From assembly GCA_013177945.1 (NCBI GenBank), contig JABLXW010000008.1, positions 186,001 to 250,000 of the forward strand: DNA of 64,000 bases, written 5' to 3'. Shown piece by piece: positions 1 to 8,839 of this stretch. Made by a program: the position numbers and the translations under genes. Within the stretch, counting starts at the first letter, position 1; each line of letters begins with the position of its first letter. The stretch is from Bacillota bacterium (lineage in GTDB: Bacteria; Bacillota; DSM-12270; Thermacetogeniales; Thermacetogeniaceae). The notes beneath the pieces were generated by a model. That model made no database searches and had not been told where the DNA came from. It saw only the letters and a program-made list of their open reading frames with translations.

Positions 1-2
1 CC

Positions 3-35
3 TTGCAGCCTGGAGCCGCTGCTTCCAGGCTGCAA
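3..35. repeat. perfect 12-bp inverted repeat at window edge
   Basis: The arm TTGCAGCCTGGA and its exact complement TCCAGGCTGCAA are separated by 9 nt. No T-tract follows on the + strand, so it is not a classical intrinsic terminator in that direction. It may end a transcript entering from outside the window, or it may be a repeat. Confidence 0.5.
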
Positions 36-265
36 TGTAAACATCCCATTCATGCCATTCATGGCCCGGTTCTTTTTCGTCTCTAACCGTTCCGGACACT
101 CCATCCACGCTCCCGCCGGTAATATCGCCTTGTGATCAGATTGAATCTTGCTTCCGCGTATAATTCTATCACTTTTGCCTTCCTTCTTAAATCTGTTGCG
201 CCCGGCCAAAACTGGTGGTATTCTATTAGCGAAAACCACTGTCAATTCGAGGGGCAAGCCTGATC

Positions 266-1123
266 ATGCGTTACGAAAATGTGCACAGCAAGCTGCAAAC
301 CGTCTTCCCGCCGGAGCAGGCGGCGGTCCTGGCGGAGGTAATCCACGAGGCCTACACCGACCTCGTCAAGACGAGCGACTTCAACGAGCTGAAGGAGATC
401 GTCCGCGAGCTTAGCGTGAAAATGGGGGAGCTTGCGGAGGCGCAGAAGGAGACCCAAAAGGAGGTCGGCAGGCTCGACCGCGCCCTGCAGGAGCTCGCGG
501 AGGCACAGAAGCAGAGCGAAACGAGACTCACCCGGCTGGAGGCAGTAGTCGGGGAGCTGGCGGAGGCGCAGAAGCGCACCGAGCAGCGCGTTGAGGAGCT
601 TGCGGAGGCGCAGAGAGGGAGCGAGGCAAGACTTACCCGGCTGGAGGCAGTAGTCGGGGAGCTGGCGGAGGCGCAGAAGCGCACCGAGGAAGAGCTGCGG
701 AAGCTCATCGGCGAGCACGCCGAAACCAGGCGCCAGTTAGGCGGCCTCGCTACGACGGTGGGCTACCGCCTGGAGGACGAGGCCTTCAAGGCCCTGCCGG
801 CGCTTTTAGAGCGGGACCACGGCCTCGTGGTGAAGGGCCGGCTCACGCGGAAATTCGTCCGGGACAACCGGGGCGAGGACATCGAGGTGAACATCGTCGG
901 CCAGGCGGAAAGAAACGGGAGAACCTGCACCATCGTCGGCGAAAGCAAGAGCCAGCTCTCGAAAAAAGATGTGGATGCCTTCATCAGGAAAAAGCTCAGG
1001 CGGCTGGAGGGTGTTTTCGACGATGTCTTCCCCGTGCTCGTCACCTACATGATCAGCCAGCCGGACGTGGAGGAATATGCCCGGCAGAAGGGCATCGCCG
1101 TGTACTACTCGTTCGACTTCTAG
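266..1123 (+). CDS. coiled-coil protein with C-terminal PD-(D/E)XK-like domain (DUF3782-type)
   Basis: This is a 285-aa soluble protein. Residues about 40-150 form a long heptad coiled coil built from repeated LAEAQK units. The C-terminal part (about 165-285) resembles the nuclease-like domain of DUF3782/COG5493 proteins common in thermophiles. An acidic DIEV strand is followed by VGESKS, which fits the D...E-x-K core of the PD-(D/E)XK fold. The ATG is preceded by GAGGGG. Biochemical function is unknown; a nucleic-acid role is only an inference from the fold. A truncated near-identical copy of its 3' half lies 2.4 kb downstream, on the far side of a restriction-modification pair. Confidence 0.75.
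   Translation: MRYENVHSKLQTVFPPEQAAVLAEVIHEAYTDLVKTSDFNELKEIVRELSVKMGELAEAQKETQKEVGRLDRALQELAEAQKQSETRLTRLEAVVGELAEAQKRTEQRVEELAEAQRGSEARLTRLEAVVGELAEAQKRTEEELRKLIGEHAETRRQLGGLATTVGYRLEDEAFKALPALLERDHGLVVKGRLTRKFVRDNRGEDIEVNIVGQAERNGRTCTIVGESKSQLSKKDVDAFIRKKLRRLEGVFDDVFPVLVTYMISQPDVEEYARQKGIAVYYSFDF
529..688 (+). repeat. 105-bp in-frame tandem repeat in the coiled coil
   Basis: A near-exact block (531-583 and 636-688) recurs with a period of 105 bp. This equals 35 residues, or exactly five heptads, so gain or loss of a unit would preserve the coiled-coil register. The repeated peptide begins [17 protein letters not shown]. Confidence 0.85.
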
Positions 1124-1163
1124 GTACCACTTTCCCCTGGGTGCCGCGCTCAGACAAAAGCCA

Positions 1164-1215
1164 AGAGCCAGATGTCGGGCCGGTTTTCATTAACGATGAG
1201 CCCGACTCTGGCTCT
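1164..1215. terminator. inverted repeat downstream of the coiled-coil gene
   Basis: The arm AGAGCCAGATGTCGGGC pairs with GCCCGACTCTGGCTCT, leaving a single bulged base and a loop of about 19 nt. It lies 40 nt after the stop of the upstream gene, in a 212-bp stretch with no credible gene. There is no T-tract, so it may be a terminator stem or an mRNA-stabilising hairpin. Confidence 0.4.
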
Positions 1216-1335
1216 CCGTGTTTTCCAGTGTCCCTGAACTTACTCCCGGCGATAAAGCCTCCATGTAAAACAATGTGCACGTGCACGGCTTTAATTTTGG
1301 AGCGGCACTCCGGGAACTGCCAGTTATTTCAGGGG

Positions 1336-1957
1336 TTAAGTTCCCCCATTTGCCGGAACTGGTTTTCCTTTTGCCAGCTTAACATCCGTCCTTAAGTAGA
1401 CTGCTCTGTCCTGAAACACTTTTTTGGGGTTTTTGACTCCAAACGTATGGGTCCGGCCGCCCCCTGAAGGCCCGGCTGAACTATGCTCGTACTTCCAGTC
1501 CGTCTGTCGGAGAAAAGCCACGTCTACCCGCCATATAACCACAGGTGTTTTTTCGAACGTAAGAGTGGGATCTACGAGATAACGCCACACAATATACCAG
1601 CCCGGGTGGTCGTAGTGCGATTGAAGCGCCCAGGGTCTTATGCTCGCCTTTGATTCGAGGCAGTGCTCCGGCGGCGGAGGGTGATGGCTCCCCCTTCGAC
1701 GGAGATCCGGAAAGCGCTGTTGGGATTCGTAGCGATGCGGGTTCCTCTCATATGGACTCAGATGATCTAAGGCCCTAATTCCGCAGATGCCGACAATGGC
1801 TGAAAAAACATTCCGTTGATCTAAAGTAAATATCCACCATCTTGCTGGCCTCACGCTCTATATACCGAACAGCTCGCGCGACCATTTCGGGAGTGAGACC
1901 TTCAGGAAGACTCACATTGTAGTCGAGCTTGAACCGCTTAATCCGCCTTTCCGGCAT
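1336..1957 (-). pseudogene. putative type II restriction endonuclease, frameshifted
   Basis: An ATG at 1957 opens a reading frame starting MPERRIKRFKLDYNVSLPEG that stops near 1775. A second frame then runs from about 1854 to 1336. The two join naturally near the A6 run at 1803-1808, giving one protein of about 205 aa. The second part contains LESKASIRPWALQSHYDHPG, where E-S-K fits a PD-(D/E)XK core, and a conserved-looking YIVWRYLVDPTLTF stretch. The gene overlaps the 3' end of the methyltransferase gene by 20 bp, so the two are translationally coupled. Assignment as the cognate endonuclease rests on this context, not on a recognised family. The frameshift may be real inactivation or a sequencing error. 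Confidence 0.55.
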
Positions 1958-2936
1958 AATCGTCTCCCCCGTTCCCGCTGCTACCGGCTGCCACCTCAGC
2001 AAGGCGAGGTATGGCGTTTTCAGCCATCTCAAAGTAAAAATCGTCTATCTCTATGCCAACGCTGTACAGCCCGCAAGCCGAAGCCGCGGCAATCGTGGAC
2101 CCCGAACCCATAAAAGGATCGAGGATAATCCCTTCTCCAAGAGGCAAAGACGCCCGAACTATCTGGCGCAGAAAGTGCTGCGGCTTCAGAGATGGGTGGG
2201 GAGCTATTTGTTTTTCTCCACCCCTGGCGGGAGCAGAAGGGATGAGATCCTTAAAAGGCTCGCTCGGACTAATTCGCTTCAAGCCGCCAGTTTTCCACTT
2301 CCGGAGGTTATCCTGCACGCGTCCCTCAAGGGGTTTTCTAAACAACCCCCAGGGCTCCCAGCAGGAACGCGGCATCACTGTAACCTCAGGAAAATCCTTC
2401 TCGGCATTTTTCGGCCGATCTCCCCCCCGCAAGGTCATGACCTGCCGCACGATTTCTCCCCGCTTTTCAAAGCCCGCGGCGATAAACGGCTCGTACACCC
2501 AGAGGGAAACAAGGGGATTGGTGGCAATAAAAACGTGGGCACCGGGAACCAAAACGCGCATCAGTTCCTTTGCCAGGCGGGCAAAGAAAAGGCGAAGCTG
2601 TTCCTTGTCCCTGCGGGAAAGCACGGTAAACCTCGGCAACGGGCTGCGCCGGCACCCGTCAAACGCGGGAGGGATACGCCACACACCCCCCTTGCCTCCG
2701 CGCAGCTTCGCCAACTCCTTAGGAGTATACTCTACCAATCCATACGGGGGATCTGTTACTACAGCATGGATCGAACACTCCGGAAATCGCCTCAGGAGTT
2801 CAAAAGCATCTGCCCTGTAAATGCAGTACTGGGAAGTCATAACCTTCCTGGAATATGCCTTCCTCGGAATAACCTCATCAATGCTTTGCAAATAGTCCTT
2901 GTGTTTTTCTCCCTCCGTTATTAAACGGAGCAGCAA
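1938..2936 (-). CDS. site-specific DNA methyltransferase, beta class (N6-A or N4-C)
   Basis: This 332-aa DNA methyltransferase transfers a methyl group from SAM to an exocyclic amino group. The catalytic motif IV, TDPPYG, lies near residue 62. It is followed by a variable target-recognition region and then motif I, DPFMGSGST, near residue 285. That order (IV, TRD, I) defines the beta class. TTG at 2936 is a good start because AGGAGGTG lies 6 nt upstream. The stop codon lies inside the start of the downstream frameshifted gene, as in many type II restriction-modification pairs. The recognition sequence cannot be read from the protein. Confidence 0.88.
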   Translation of the reverse strand: MLLRLITEGEKHKDYLQSIDEVIPRKAYSRKVMTSQYCIYRADAFELLRRFPECSIHAVVTDPPYGLVEYTPKELAKLRGGKGGVWRIPPAFDGCRRSPLPRFTVLSRRDKEQLRLFFARLAKELMRVLVPGAHVFIATNPLVSLWVYEPFIAAGFEKRGEIVRQVMTLRGGDRPKNAEKDFPEVTVMPRSCWEPWGLFRKPLEGRVQDNLRKWKTGGLKRISPSEPFKDLIPSAPARGGEKQIAPHPSLKPQHFLRQIVRASLPLGEGIILDPFMGSGSTIAAASACGLYSVGIEIDDFYFEMAENAIPRLAEVAAGSSGNGGDDYAGKAD

Positions 2937-3044
2937 AAATCACACCTCCTACTGAACGACCGCTTTTGATAAATTTTCTACATCGGAAAATCAGCTTCCT
3001 GCTTGGTTCTCAACTTTTTCGGTCCTGGCCCGCTGCTTAAGGGG

Positions 3045-3505
3045 CAGACGAGACTTACCCGGCTGGAGGCAGTTGTCGGGGAGCTGGCGGAGGCGCAGAA
3101 GCGCACCGAGGAAGAGCTGCGGAAGCTCATCGGCGAGCACGCCGAAACCAGGCGCCAGTTAGGCGGCCTCGCTACGACGGTGGGCTACCGCCTGGAGGAC
3201 GAGGCCTTCAAGGCCCTGCCGGCGCTTTTAGAGCGGGACCACGGCCTCGTGGTGAAGGGCCGGCTCACGCGGAAATTCGTCCGGGACAACCGGGGCGAGG
3301 ACATCGAGGTGAACATCGTCGGCCAGGCGGAAAGAAACGGGAGAACCTGCACCATCGTCGGCGAAAGCAAGAGCCAGCTCTCGAAAAAAGATGTGGATGC
3401 CTTCATCAGGAAAAAGCTCAGGCGGCTGGAGGGTGTTTTCGACGATGTCTTCCCCGTGCTCGTCACCTACATGATCAGCCAGCCGGACGTGGAGGAATAC
3501 GCCCC
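3045..3505 (+). pseudogene. truncated duplicate of the coiled-coil/DUF3782 gene
   Basis: Bases 3053-3505 match 631-1083 with an offset of exactly 2422 bp and only two substitutions seen by eye. The copy lacks the N-terminal half and the last 14 codons. It runs straight into the 3' end of the opposite-strand channel-like gene, and it has no start codon with a ribosome-binding site. It is therefore a recent partial duplication rather than a functional gene. Confidence 0.85.
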
Positions 3506-3573
3506 ACAAGGGAATTCTCCCGAGTCGCTGCCGCAGCGGGTCGGCTTGCTCCCCGGCTTTGCAAGAAAGCGGC

Positions 3574-4296
3574 TCAGGCCGGGCGACCTTTTCCGTCTTC
3601 CTTCTCTTCGAGAGTCCGCGGCACAGGCAGGATGGAGATGAACCGGGCAAGGCTAACCAGGGTCATAAAAAGGCCGACCAGCGACTGGGCCCACAGAACG
3701 TACAGCCCGGCCAGGGTCCGCGCGCTGATCCCCGCGGAGCCGATATTGGTCATCACCGCGAAGCTGGAGTATATCACGCCAACCAGGGACCCGTGAAACT
3801 TTTCAAAGCTGAACTGGCCGGCCAGCACCAGATAGGACGCTGCAAACCAGAAAATGATCTCGAAGTAGTTGTGCAGAAGCAAGAGGACGATGCGCCGGTA
3901 GCTCCGCAAGTAGTAGTCTTGTCCGCGCAAAGAAGCTCTATGCTCGTCGAACAGAAGGACGTTGACCTGGTAGACAATGATCTCAAACACCCGCAGGTAG
4001 GAGTAAAACAAAATGAAATACCAGAAAGCATTAGTATTCGAAAACCTAACGTAAACTACGGCCAGGAGAGAAGCCAACAGGTGCCCCAGGACCCAGGCGT
4101 CCACAAAAAGGTATGTAGGCCGCCTCCGGACAAGCAGGCAAAGCAGCTGAAAAAGCGACACCCACCGCAAAATGTCAAAGACCTTCGCCCAAAACTCCAC
4201 TATAAACGTGCGTTCTTTTTTGTTTTCGCTGGGCACCATCTGGGTGAATTCACGAGCCCCCTTTTTGCCGGACAACTGTTCGGAGGAAGAAAGCAT
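3574..4296 (-). CDS. six-helix membrane protein with degenerate ion-channel pore loop
   Basis: This 240-aa integral membrane protein has about six hydrophobic segments. Before the last helix it carries YSSFAVMTNIGSAGIS followed by a membrane helix, the layout of the Ion_trans_2 pore of K+ channels. The selectivity filter TVGYGD is replaced by TNIGSAG. An arginine-containing segment precedes the pore. It is probably a channel-like protein of unknown selectivity, or a non-conducting relative. Its 3' end meets the truncated duplicate on the other strand, and a CT-rich simple repeat lies just upstream of its start. Confidence 0.55.
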   Translation of the reverse strand: MLSSSEQLSGKKGAREFTQMVPSENKKERTFIVEFWAKVFDILRWVSLFQLLCLLVRRRPTYLFVDAWVLGHLLASLLAVVYVRFSNTNAFWYFILFYSYLRVFEIIVYQVNVLLFDEHRASLRGQDYYLRSYRRIVLLLLHNYFEIIFWFAASYLVLAGQFSFEKFHGSLVGVIYSSFAVMTNIGSAGISARTLAGLYVLWAQSLVGLFMTLVSLARFISILPVPRTLEEKEDGKGRPA

Positions 4297-4320
4297 TCCT
4301 CGCTGGAGGAAGGTACGTTT

Positions 4321-4357
4321 CTCTCTGTCTGTCTCTGTCTATCTGTCTCTGTCTCTA
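4321..4357. repeat. CTGTCT simple-sequence repeat
   Basis: About 37 bp of imperfect TCTCTGTC/TCTGTCTA units lie about 25 bp upstream of the start of the channel-like gene (minus strand, 4296). Such tracts can change length by slippage. Here the tract lies in the leader or promoter region rather than inside the reading frame. Confidence 0.75.
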
Positions 4358-4360
4358 GAT

Positions 4361-5036
4361 TGTCAAGTAAGACTGATCCCTTATTAAACATTTGTGGATT
4401 AACATTTGGTAAAATGCATGAGAATATAAACTATCTTCCAGAGTTGTTGCTAGCTAAACTGTAGTAGAACTCGGATGGGCTTGGATCAAAAAGCAAAAAC
4501 AGACCTACGATTATTTCGCCAAATGTTTTCACCCCCACCAGAGCCTCCTGGCTGAATCAAATAGAACTCTGGTTCAGCATTTTAATGCGCAAAGTGATCA
4601 AACGCAGTATCTTTGCTTCCTAAAGAAGAACTGGTTTAAAAAATAATGTAAATGCAGTATATTGAAAAGTATAGTTTAGAAGCAAAACCCTTTAAATGGG
4701 CATATGCGGGTGATCCCTTAAAGTAAAAATCTTGAGCAATTTTGGAGTACGCCGCGTCTACCGGGGCGAAAATGGGATTTTCCGCAGGGAGTTGTCTTTG
4801 TCTTTTTTGCCGTTACCGGGAAGAAACTTCGATCTTTTTGTTTGCGTCTCCCTGCTTTTTTCTTGACATCAGGAAAAAAGGGTTATGTATGGTATTATAA
4901 CAATGTTGTCTTATGAGACGGTCTACTAGGCTGTACATTAATTCTGTAAATACCATCTGTGCCTTCACTATCATCCTGCAAATCTCGGGAAACCTTGGCC
5001 CGGCCTGAGTCTACCTTCCGCTCTTCAACAATTTAA
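4361..5036. other. AT-rich intergenic region, no gene recognised
   Basis: About 680 bp of AT-rich DNA without a convincing reading frame on either strand. A TTGACA at 4863-4868 is followed at poor spacing by TATGTA and TATTAT, but no + strand gene follows. Nothing else recognisable was seen. Confidence 0.5.
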
Positions 5037-5894
5037 CTAAAAAGAATTCATCATGTGTTCTACCAAATGAGGGAATTCTGTATTATCTTGGTGAATTTCA
5101 CAAAGCTCGATTAAGCCCTTGAGGCCAAATTGAAAAATTAAACCCCTCAAGTTTTGCTCAAAGTCTTTCTCTTTTCCAGGAAGTGACATACGCTGGAATA
5201 GTGTAGCATGGAAAACTCTAACACTCAATAAGCATTTTGGTCGCCAATTAAACCGCGTCCCCATAAAATATCTATAATTCAGTAATAAAACATCATCTTC
5301 ATACCCTTGCTTCCCTTTTAAAAACCTGAGATCATAACCCCCTATTTTTTTTAATATTTTCGATTTATGTAAAACTGGATGAACAAAGCCCTCTACAATG
5401 TCATTGGCTGTGTACGAGCAAAGAAGTTCATCCATTTGATCATGGTTGCCTAACGGTATTTGTCTTATCACAGGGGTACCTTTTCCTTCCGGGTGGAGTT
5501 CTCCGCTCAATGTTAAAATCCCTGGGCAAATTATTGGTTCTTCTGTATTCTCTAAAAAGTCTACCAGTTTGCAAATCCATTTTTTCGGAAAAATCATGTC
5601 TACATGAATCTCGGAAATATAATCAATACTGGGATAATATTCCCATATAAATTCGAAACAGGCCATCCTTGCCGGAGCTATGCCCACATTTTTGCCATCA
5701 CCCAAAATTTGAACCTGCAAATCATAGTTTCTGAGAAATAACTGTAATTCCTGGTTACTTAAACCTCCCTGATTATATAAAACAACCAGTGCTCCTGGAT
5801 CACTTTTTGATAAACTGTGGAAACACAAACTCGCCATAGTCAGATCCTGATGGCTTCTAATTAAAAAGGGCAAAGTATGGGCAACATTTTTCAA
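5037..5894 (-). CDS. glycosyltransferase-like protein (GT2-like fold)
   Basis: This protein of about 285 aa shows features of nucleotide-sugar-dependent family 2-type transferases. These are a GKNVGIAPARMACFEF stretch early on, an acidic HVDMIFPKKW segment in place of a DXD, and GYEDDVLLLNYR near residue 210, typical of the acceptor/base region. The TTG at 5894 is preferred because AAGGAG lies 9 nt upstream; a longer frame starts at 5924. Base composition is clearly more AT-rich than the neighbouring flagellar genes, suggesting acquisition. It probably adds or modifies a sugar on flagellin or a surface glycan. Substrate unknown. Confidence 0.6.
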   Translation of the reverse strand: MKNVAHTLPFLIRSHQDLTMASLCFHSLSKSDPGALVVLYNQGGLSNQELQLFLRNYDLQVQILGDGKNVGIAPARMACFEFIWEYYPSIDYISEIHVDMIFPKKWICKLVDFLENTEEPIICPGILTLSGELHPEGKGTPVIRQIPLGNHDQMDELLCSYTANDIVEGFVHPVLHKSKILKKIGGYDLRFLKGKQGYEDDVLLLNYRYFMGTRFNWRPKCLLSVRVFHATLFQRMSLPGKEKDFEQNLRGLIFQFGLKGLIELCEIHQDNTEFPHLVEHMMNSF

Positions 5895-5934
5895 AGAAAC
5901 TTCACTCCTTATCGATATCAACATATCAACACAA

Positions 5935-6654
5935 TTAACATAACATCACAGATACCAAAAGATATCCGGGGAAAAGCTCCATTTCTTCTTTAGATAGGCT
6001 TTTTAAAAAGGTTTCCATTGCTGACCTTACATAGCCGGAATTAGGAACAAAACAGAGGAAATCTAAGCTTTCAACAAGAGCAATCGAATATTCTTTCTCC
6101 AACCGAATACCCGCTTTTTCGCAAATTGCGCTTAAAGTAGTGACCGGATTTTCTATTCCATACGGCCACGAGCCAGTTATTTCAGCCACATATTTACCTA
6201 CTCGATATGGAAGACAACGTGCGTTTGGGTTAAAACTTATTATTTTTCCCCCTTGCTTTGTTACTCGTTTCATTTCTTTCAAAACTTCTATTTGCTGAGA
6301 GGTAGAGAAATGTTCCAAAACACCCGAATTCCATGAAATATCAACACTTTGATCGGCTAAAGGTAGCTCTGTTATATCCGCCAAAATAAACTCAGCTGAA
6401 CAATCTTTTGCCTTAAAGGCTTTTTGCGCGAGTAAGATAGCTTTTTCAGAATAATCAACAAGAATTACATTTGCACCATTACAGGCTAACCGCAACGAAA
6501 TTCGCCCAGATCCCGAACCAGCCTCCAGGATCTTAAGCCCCGCCGGAGAACCACATTCACGCAACAAAGTTAAATAAATTTGTTCCGACAATGGGTCCCA
6601 TTCTTGGTGACCTGGTTTGGACCAGATAGCATCCCAAATAGCTCTCTGATTCAT
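5935..6654 (-). CDS. class I SAM-dependent methyltransferase
   Basis: This 239-aa methyltransferase has a clear SAM-binding motif I, ILEAGSGSGRISLRLA, near residues 40-55. It is followed by the acidic motif II VDYSEKA and by a DISWNSGVLEHF post-motif typical of the Methyltransf_11/25 families. It starts at ATG 6654. It sits between glycosyltransferase genes on the same strand and shares their AT-richness. It is therefore likely to O- or N-methylate a sugar or a glycan intermediate, as in flagellin glycan pathways. That role is inferred from context only. Confidence 0.75.
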   Translation of the reverse strand: MNQRAIWDAIWSKPGHQEWDPLSEQIYLTLLRECGSPAGLKILEAGSGSGRISLRLACNGANVILVDYSEKAILLAQKAFKAKDCSAEFILADITELPLADQSVDISWNSGVLEHFSTSQQIEVLKEMKRVTKQGGKIISFNPNARCLPYRVGKYVAEITGSWPYGIENPVTTLSAICEKAGIRLEKEYSIALVESLDFLCFVPNSGYVRSAMETFLKSLSKEEMELFPGYLLVSVMLC

Positions 6655-6839
6655 GCTTACGTCCCCACACTCCTAATCTTGCAAAGCAACTTATTGCACC
6701 CAGCTTCATAGGGCCTGAGCAATAAAGCAAGCGATTTGCCCTTAAGAATTTTGGTTTATACTATAACCGAAACTTTTATTTTTGAATTAAGGCGTTCAAT
6801 GGCTTATAAGGCCGTTCTGTTCTCTCTCCTCCTTTCTGT

Positions 6840-8816
6840 TTATTCCTGCCAACGGACAAGCCGGGGAAAGGGATCAAGAATTGATTCATATTGTTCTTTA
6901 ATTCCGTAAATACCATCTGGATCCAGCCGTTTATATCGTAGGTATTTTACCAAACGGTCACGAGGGTTCATCCATCCTAAGTGCTTAAGCCGCAACTGGC
7001 TTTGAATCCCCGGCAGCAAAGCAATATTCGACGGAAAACGACCACAGTAAAGAGAGTTCTGGCTCCAAGTGTAATTGAAATTGGGCTGGTAGCGGACTAA
7101 CAGGATATAGTATCTGAGATGAGCAGACCAGAGCGGTTCTTCCCGGTAATGACGTTCGTCCCAAAAATCGTAAATTCGGAAAGAAAAGTAGTCGAATTCT
7201 TCCTGGTTAACCATCTGCCTTAGTGTATTTACAGCTTTGTCTTCAAATAATTCATCCGCATCAAGACATAAAATCCAGTCGGGCCTGCTTTTAATGGTTT
7301 CCTCCCACAACACCTGTCTGAGACGGGATTCGTTATTTTCAAACAACGGTTCTTTGTTGCAGATCAACCTGAGGGGAATGTCATCCTTAATAGTTTCCCT
7401 AATCAGATCAGGTGTATCATCGGTGCTACAATCATCTATGATTACGGCCTCGTCTACAATGTGCTTAGCCTGATTGAGTACGATGCGAAGGTATCGATCT
7501 GCTTCGTTTCGGACAACCATTGCCAGCGTGATCCGGTTTCCTCTTGGTTTAGCTACCCGCTGGCTCCACCAGAGCAACTTTTTAGGCTTGCTGGCATTTT
7601 CCTCGGGACTGAAATCAATGGACTCGATCAACCACTGCTGCTCATACTTCCGGAAGTAAACCCTAGCCTCAAATTCATTCATAAAGTTCCGATTATGGTG
7701 CAAACCGAAATTTCTAACCTTTGCTTTAACAAGGGCAGAATCGCTCGTAATGTTACTCGGTACCATATTAGAGACTTCGGTGTAAGTCACGATAAAACCC
7801 CGTTCTATTTCGCTTTTGCACTTAACCCTTTCTCGATATATCACATTTCGGGTTTCCGGAGTGAACAATTCTAAACCGGCCTTTAAGTCGTGCTTGTAAT
7901 AATCAGTTGTCCCATAGTACACAAGTGCTTGACTCGCTTTATCGAGTAAGTGATGACCAATGTCATCTAAGTCAACTCCGCAATGGATTCCATTTTCTGC
8001 AAGATATACCTTCGCTTTTGGAATATCCGAAACTCGATAAATATGAAAGGCGGGGAAATGTGTATCAACGAAAAGTTCAAAACCACTTGCAACTGCCCGC
8101 ACGCAAAAATGCCGGTCTTCTCCCCAGTAAGAGAGATTATAAAGTGGAGAAAAATTAACGCCTCTTTCAAGCACCGGGCGAGCAATCAACGTGCATGCCC
8201 CTAGCCCCCCGACTCGATACACTCCCGGTTTCCTGAGCTTTTCCAACCACTCCTGCTGGCGAAGCCGGGCATGATCAGGGGAAAGCCTCTCGCCCGGAAC
8301 AAGTTCATACAAAGTATAATGATCGCACCCCCAAACCTGTGGAAGTTCAGGCATGTCCGGCTGCCACCTGGTCCAAAAAATTTCTGAAATAATATCTTTT
8401 CCCGAGTTCGCCAATTGAACCAGAGTATGCGGATGGAGAACAAGGTCAGAATCGACAAGGAACAAATAATCAAATTCATTGGCCAGCGCGTATTCAATAA
8501 TCCTGTTTTTGTGAGCAGCAACCCGCCAAACAAGTTCGCTCGTCCAGCGGTGAGTTACTTCATCCCTTATAAAATTCTCATTTATAAAATTCTCATTCGG
8601 CTCGACCCTGAAAACACAGACCGGATCTCTGTTTTCTACCCTGAACTGCTCCAAGAGACGTGATGAACGTTCATCATCGTTATCATCTACCAAACAGTAG
8701 GCAATTGAGTAACCTTCCTTCTTCAACGCCTGAAGTGAAAGTAAAAACAACTCCAGGATTTCCGGTTTTTGCCTTACTGGAGATCCGATCAAAATTGTTT
8801 TGTTACATGATTGCAC
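6840..8816 (-). CDS. bifunctional glycosyltransferase, two GT-A domains
   Basis: This protein of about 658 aa has two glycosyltransferase-like modules. The N-terminal one (about 1-300) opens with ILIGSPVRQKP and carries FLVDSDLVLHP as a DXD-type metal site. The C-terminal one (about 430-658) is a standard GT2 domain with LAMVVRNEADRYLR, VIIDDCSTDDT and LCLDADELFED. GTG at 8816 is the likely start, since AGGAGG lies 7 nt before it; a longer TTG frame begins at 8843, inside the upstream gene. The next gene upstream encodes a related GT2 module, so the pair probably builds a glycan, most likely on flagellin. Confidence 0.8.
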   Translation of the reverse strand: MQSCNKTILIGSPVRQKPEILELFLLSLQALKKEGYSIAYCLVDDNDDERSSRLLEQFRVENRDPVCVFRVEPNENFINENFIRDEVTHRWTSELVWRVAAHKNRIIEYALANEFDYLFLVDSDLVLHPHTLVQLANSGKDIISEIFWTRWQPDMPELPQVWGCDHYTLYELVPGERLSPDHARLRQQEWLEKLRKPGVYRVGGLGACTLIARPVLERGVNFSPLYNLSYWGEDRHFCVRAVASGFELFVDTHFPAFHIYRVSDIPKAKVYLAENGIHCGVDLDDIGHHLLDKASQALVYYGTTDYYKHDLKAGLELFTPETRNVIYRERVKCKSEIERGFIVTYTEVSNMVPSNITSDSALVKAKVRNFGLHHNRNFMNEFEARVYFRKYEQQWLIESIDFSPEENASKPKKLLWWSQRVAKPRGNRITLAMVVRNEADRYLRIVLNQAKHIVDEAVIIDDCSTDDTPDLIRETIKDDIPLRLICNKEPLFENNESRLRQVLWEETIKSRPDWILCLDADELFEDKAVNTLRQMVNQEEFDYFSFRIYDFWDERHYREEPLWSAHLRYYILLVRYQPNFNYTWSQNSLYCGRFPSNIALLPGIQSQLRLKHLGWMNPRDRLVKYLRYKRLDPDGIYGIKEQYESILDPFPRLVRWQE

Positions 8817-8839
8817 TTTTCCGCCTCCTAACCACGTGC

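Noticed and set aside
1929-2924. Long + strand frame opposite the DNA methyltransferase
   Set aside because: The minus strand shows DPPYG and FMGSGST motifs. The + frame has no features.
3003-3641. A 212-aa + strand reading frame over the duplicated segment
   Set aside because: It begins with a TTG lacking a ribosome-binding site, contains only the copied half of the upstream gene and then reads antisense through the channel-like gene. It is treated as a remnant.
4863-4898. TTGACA with a downstream TATTAT on the + strand
   Set aside because: The spacing is about 24 nt for TATTAT or 15 nt for a poor TATGTA, and no gene follows on this strand.
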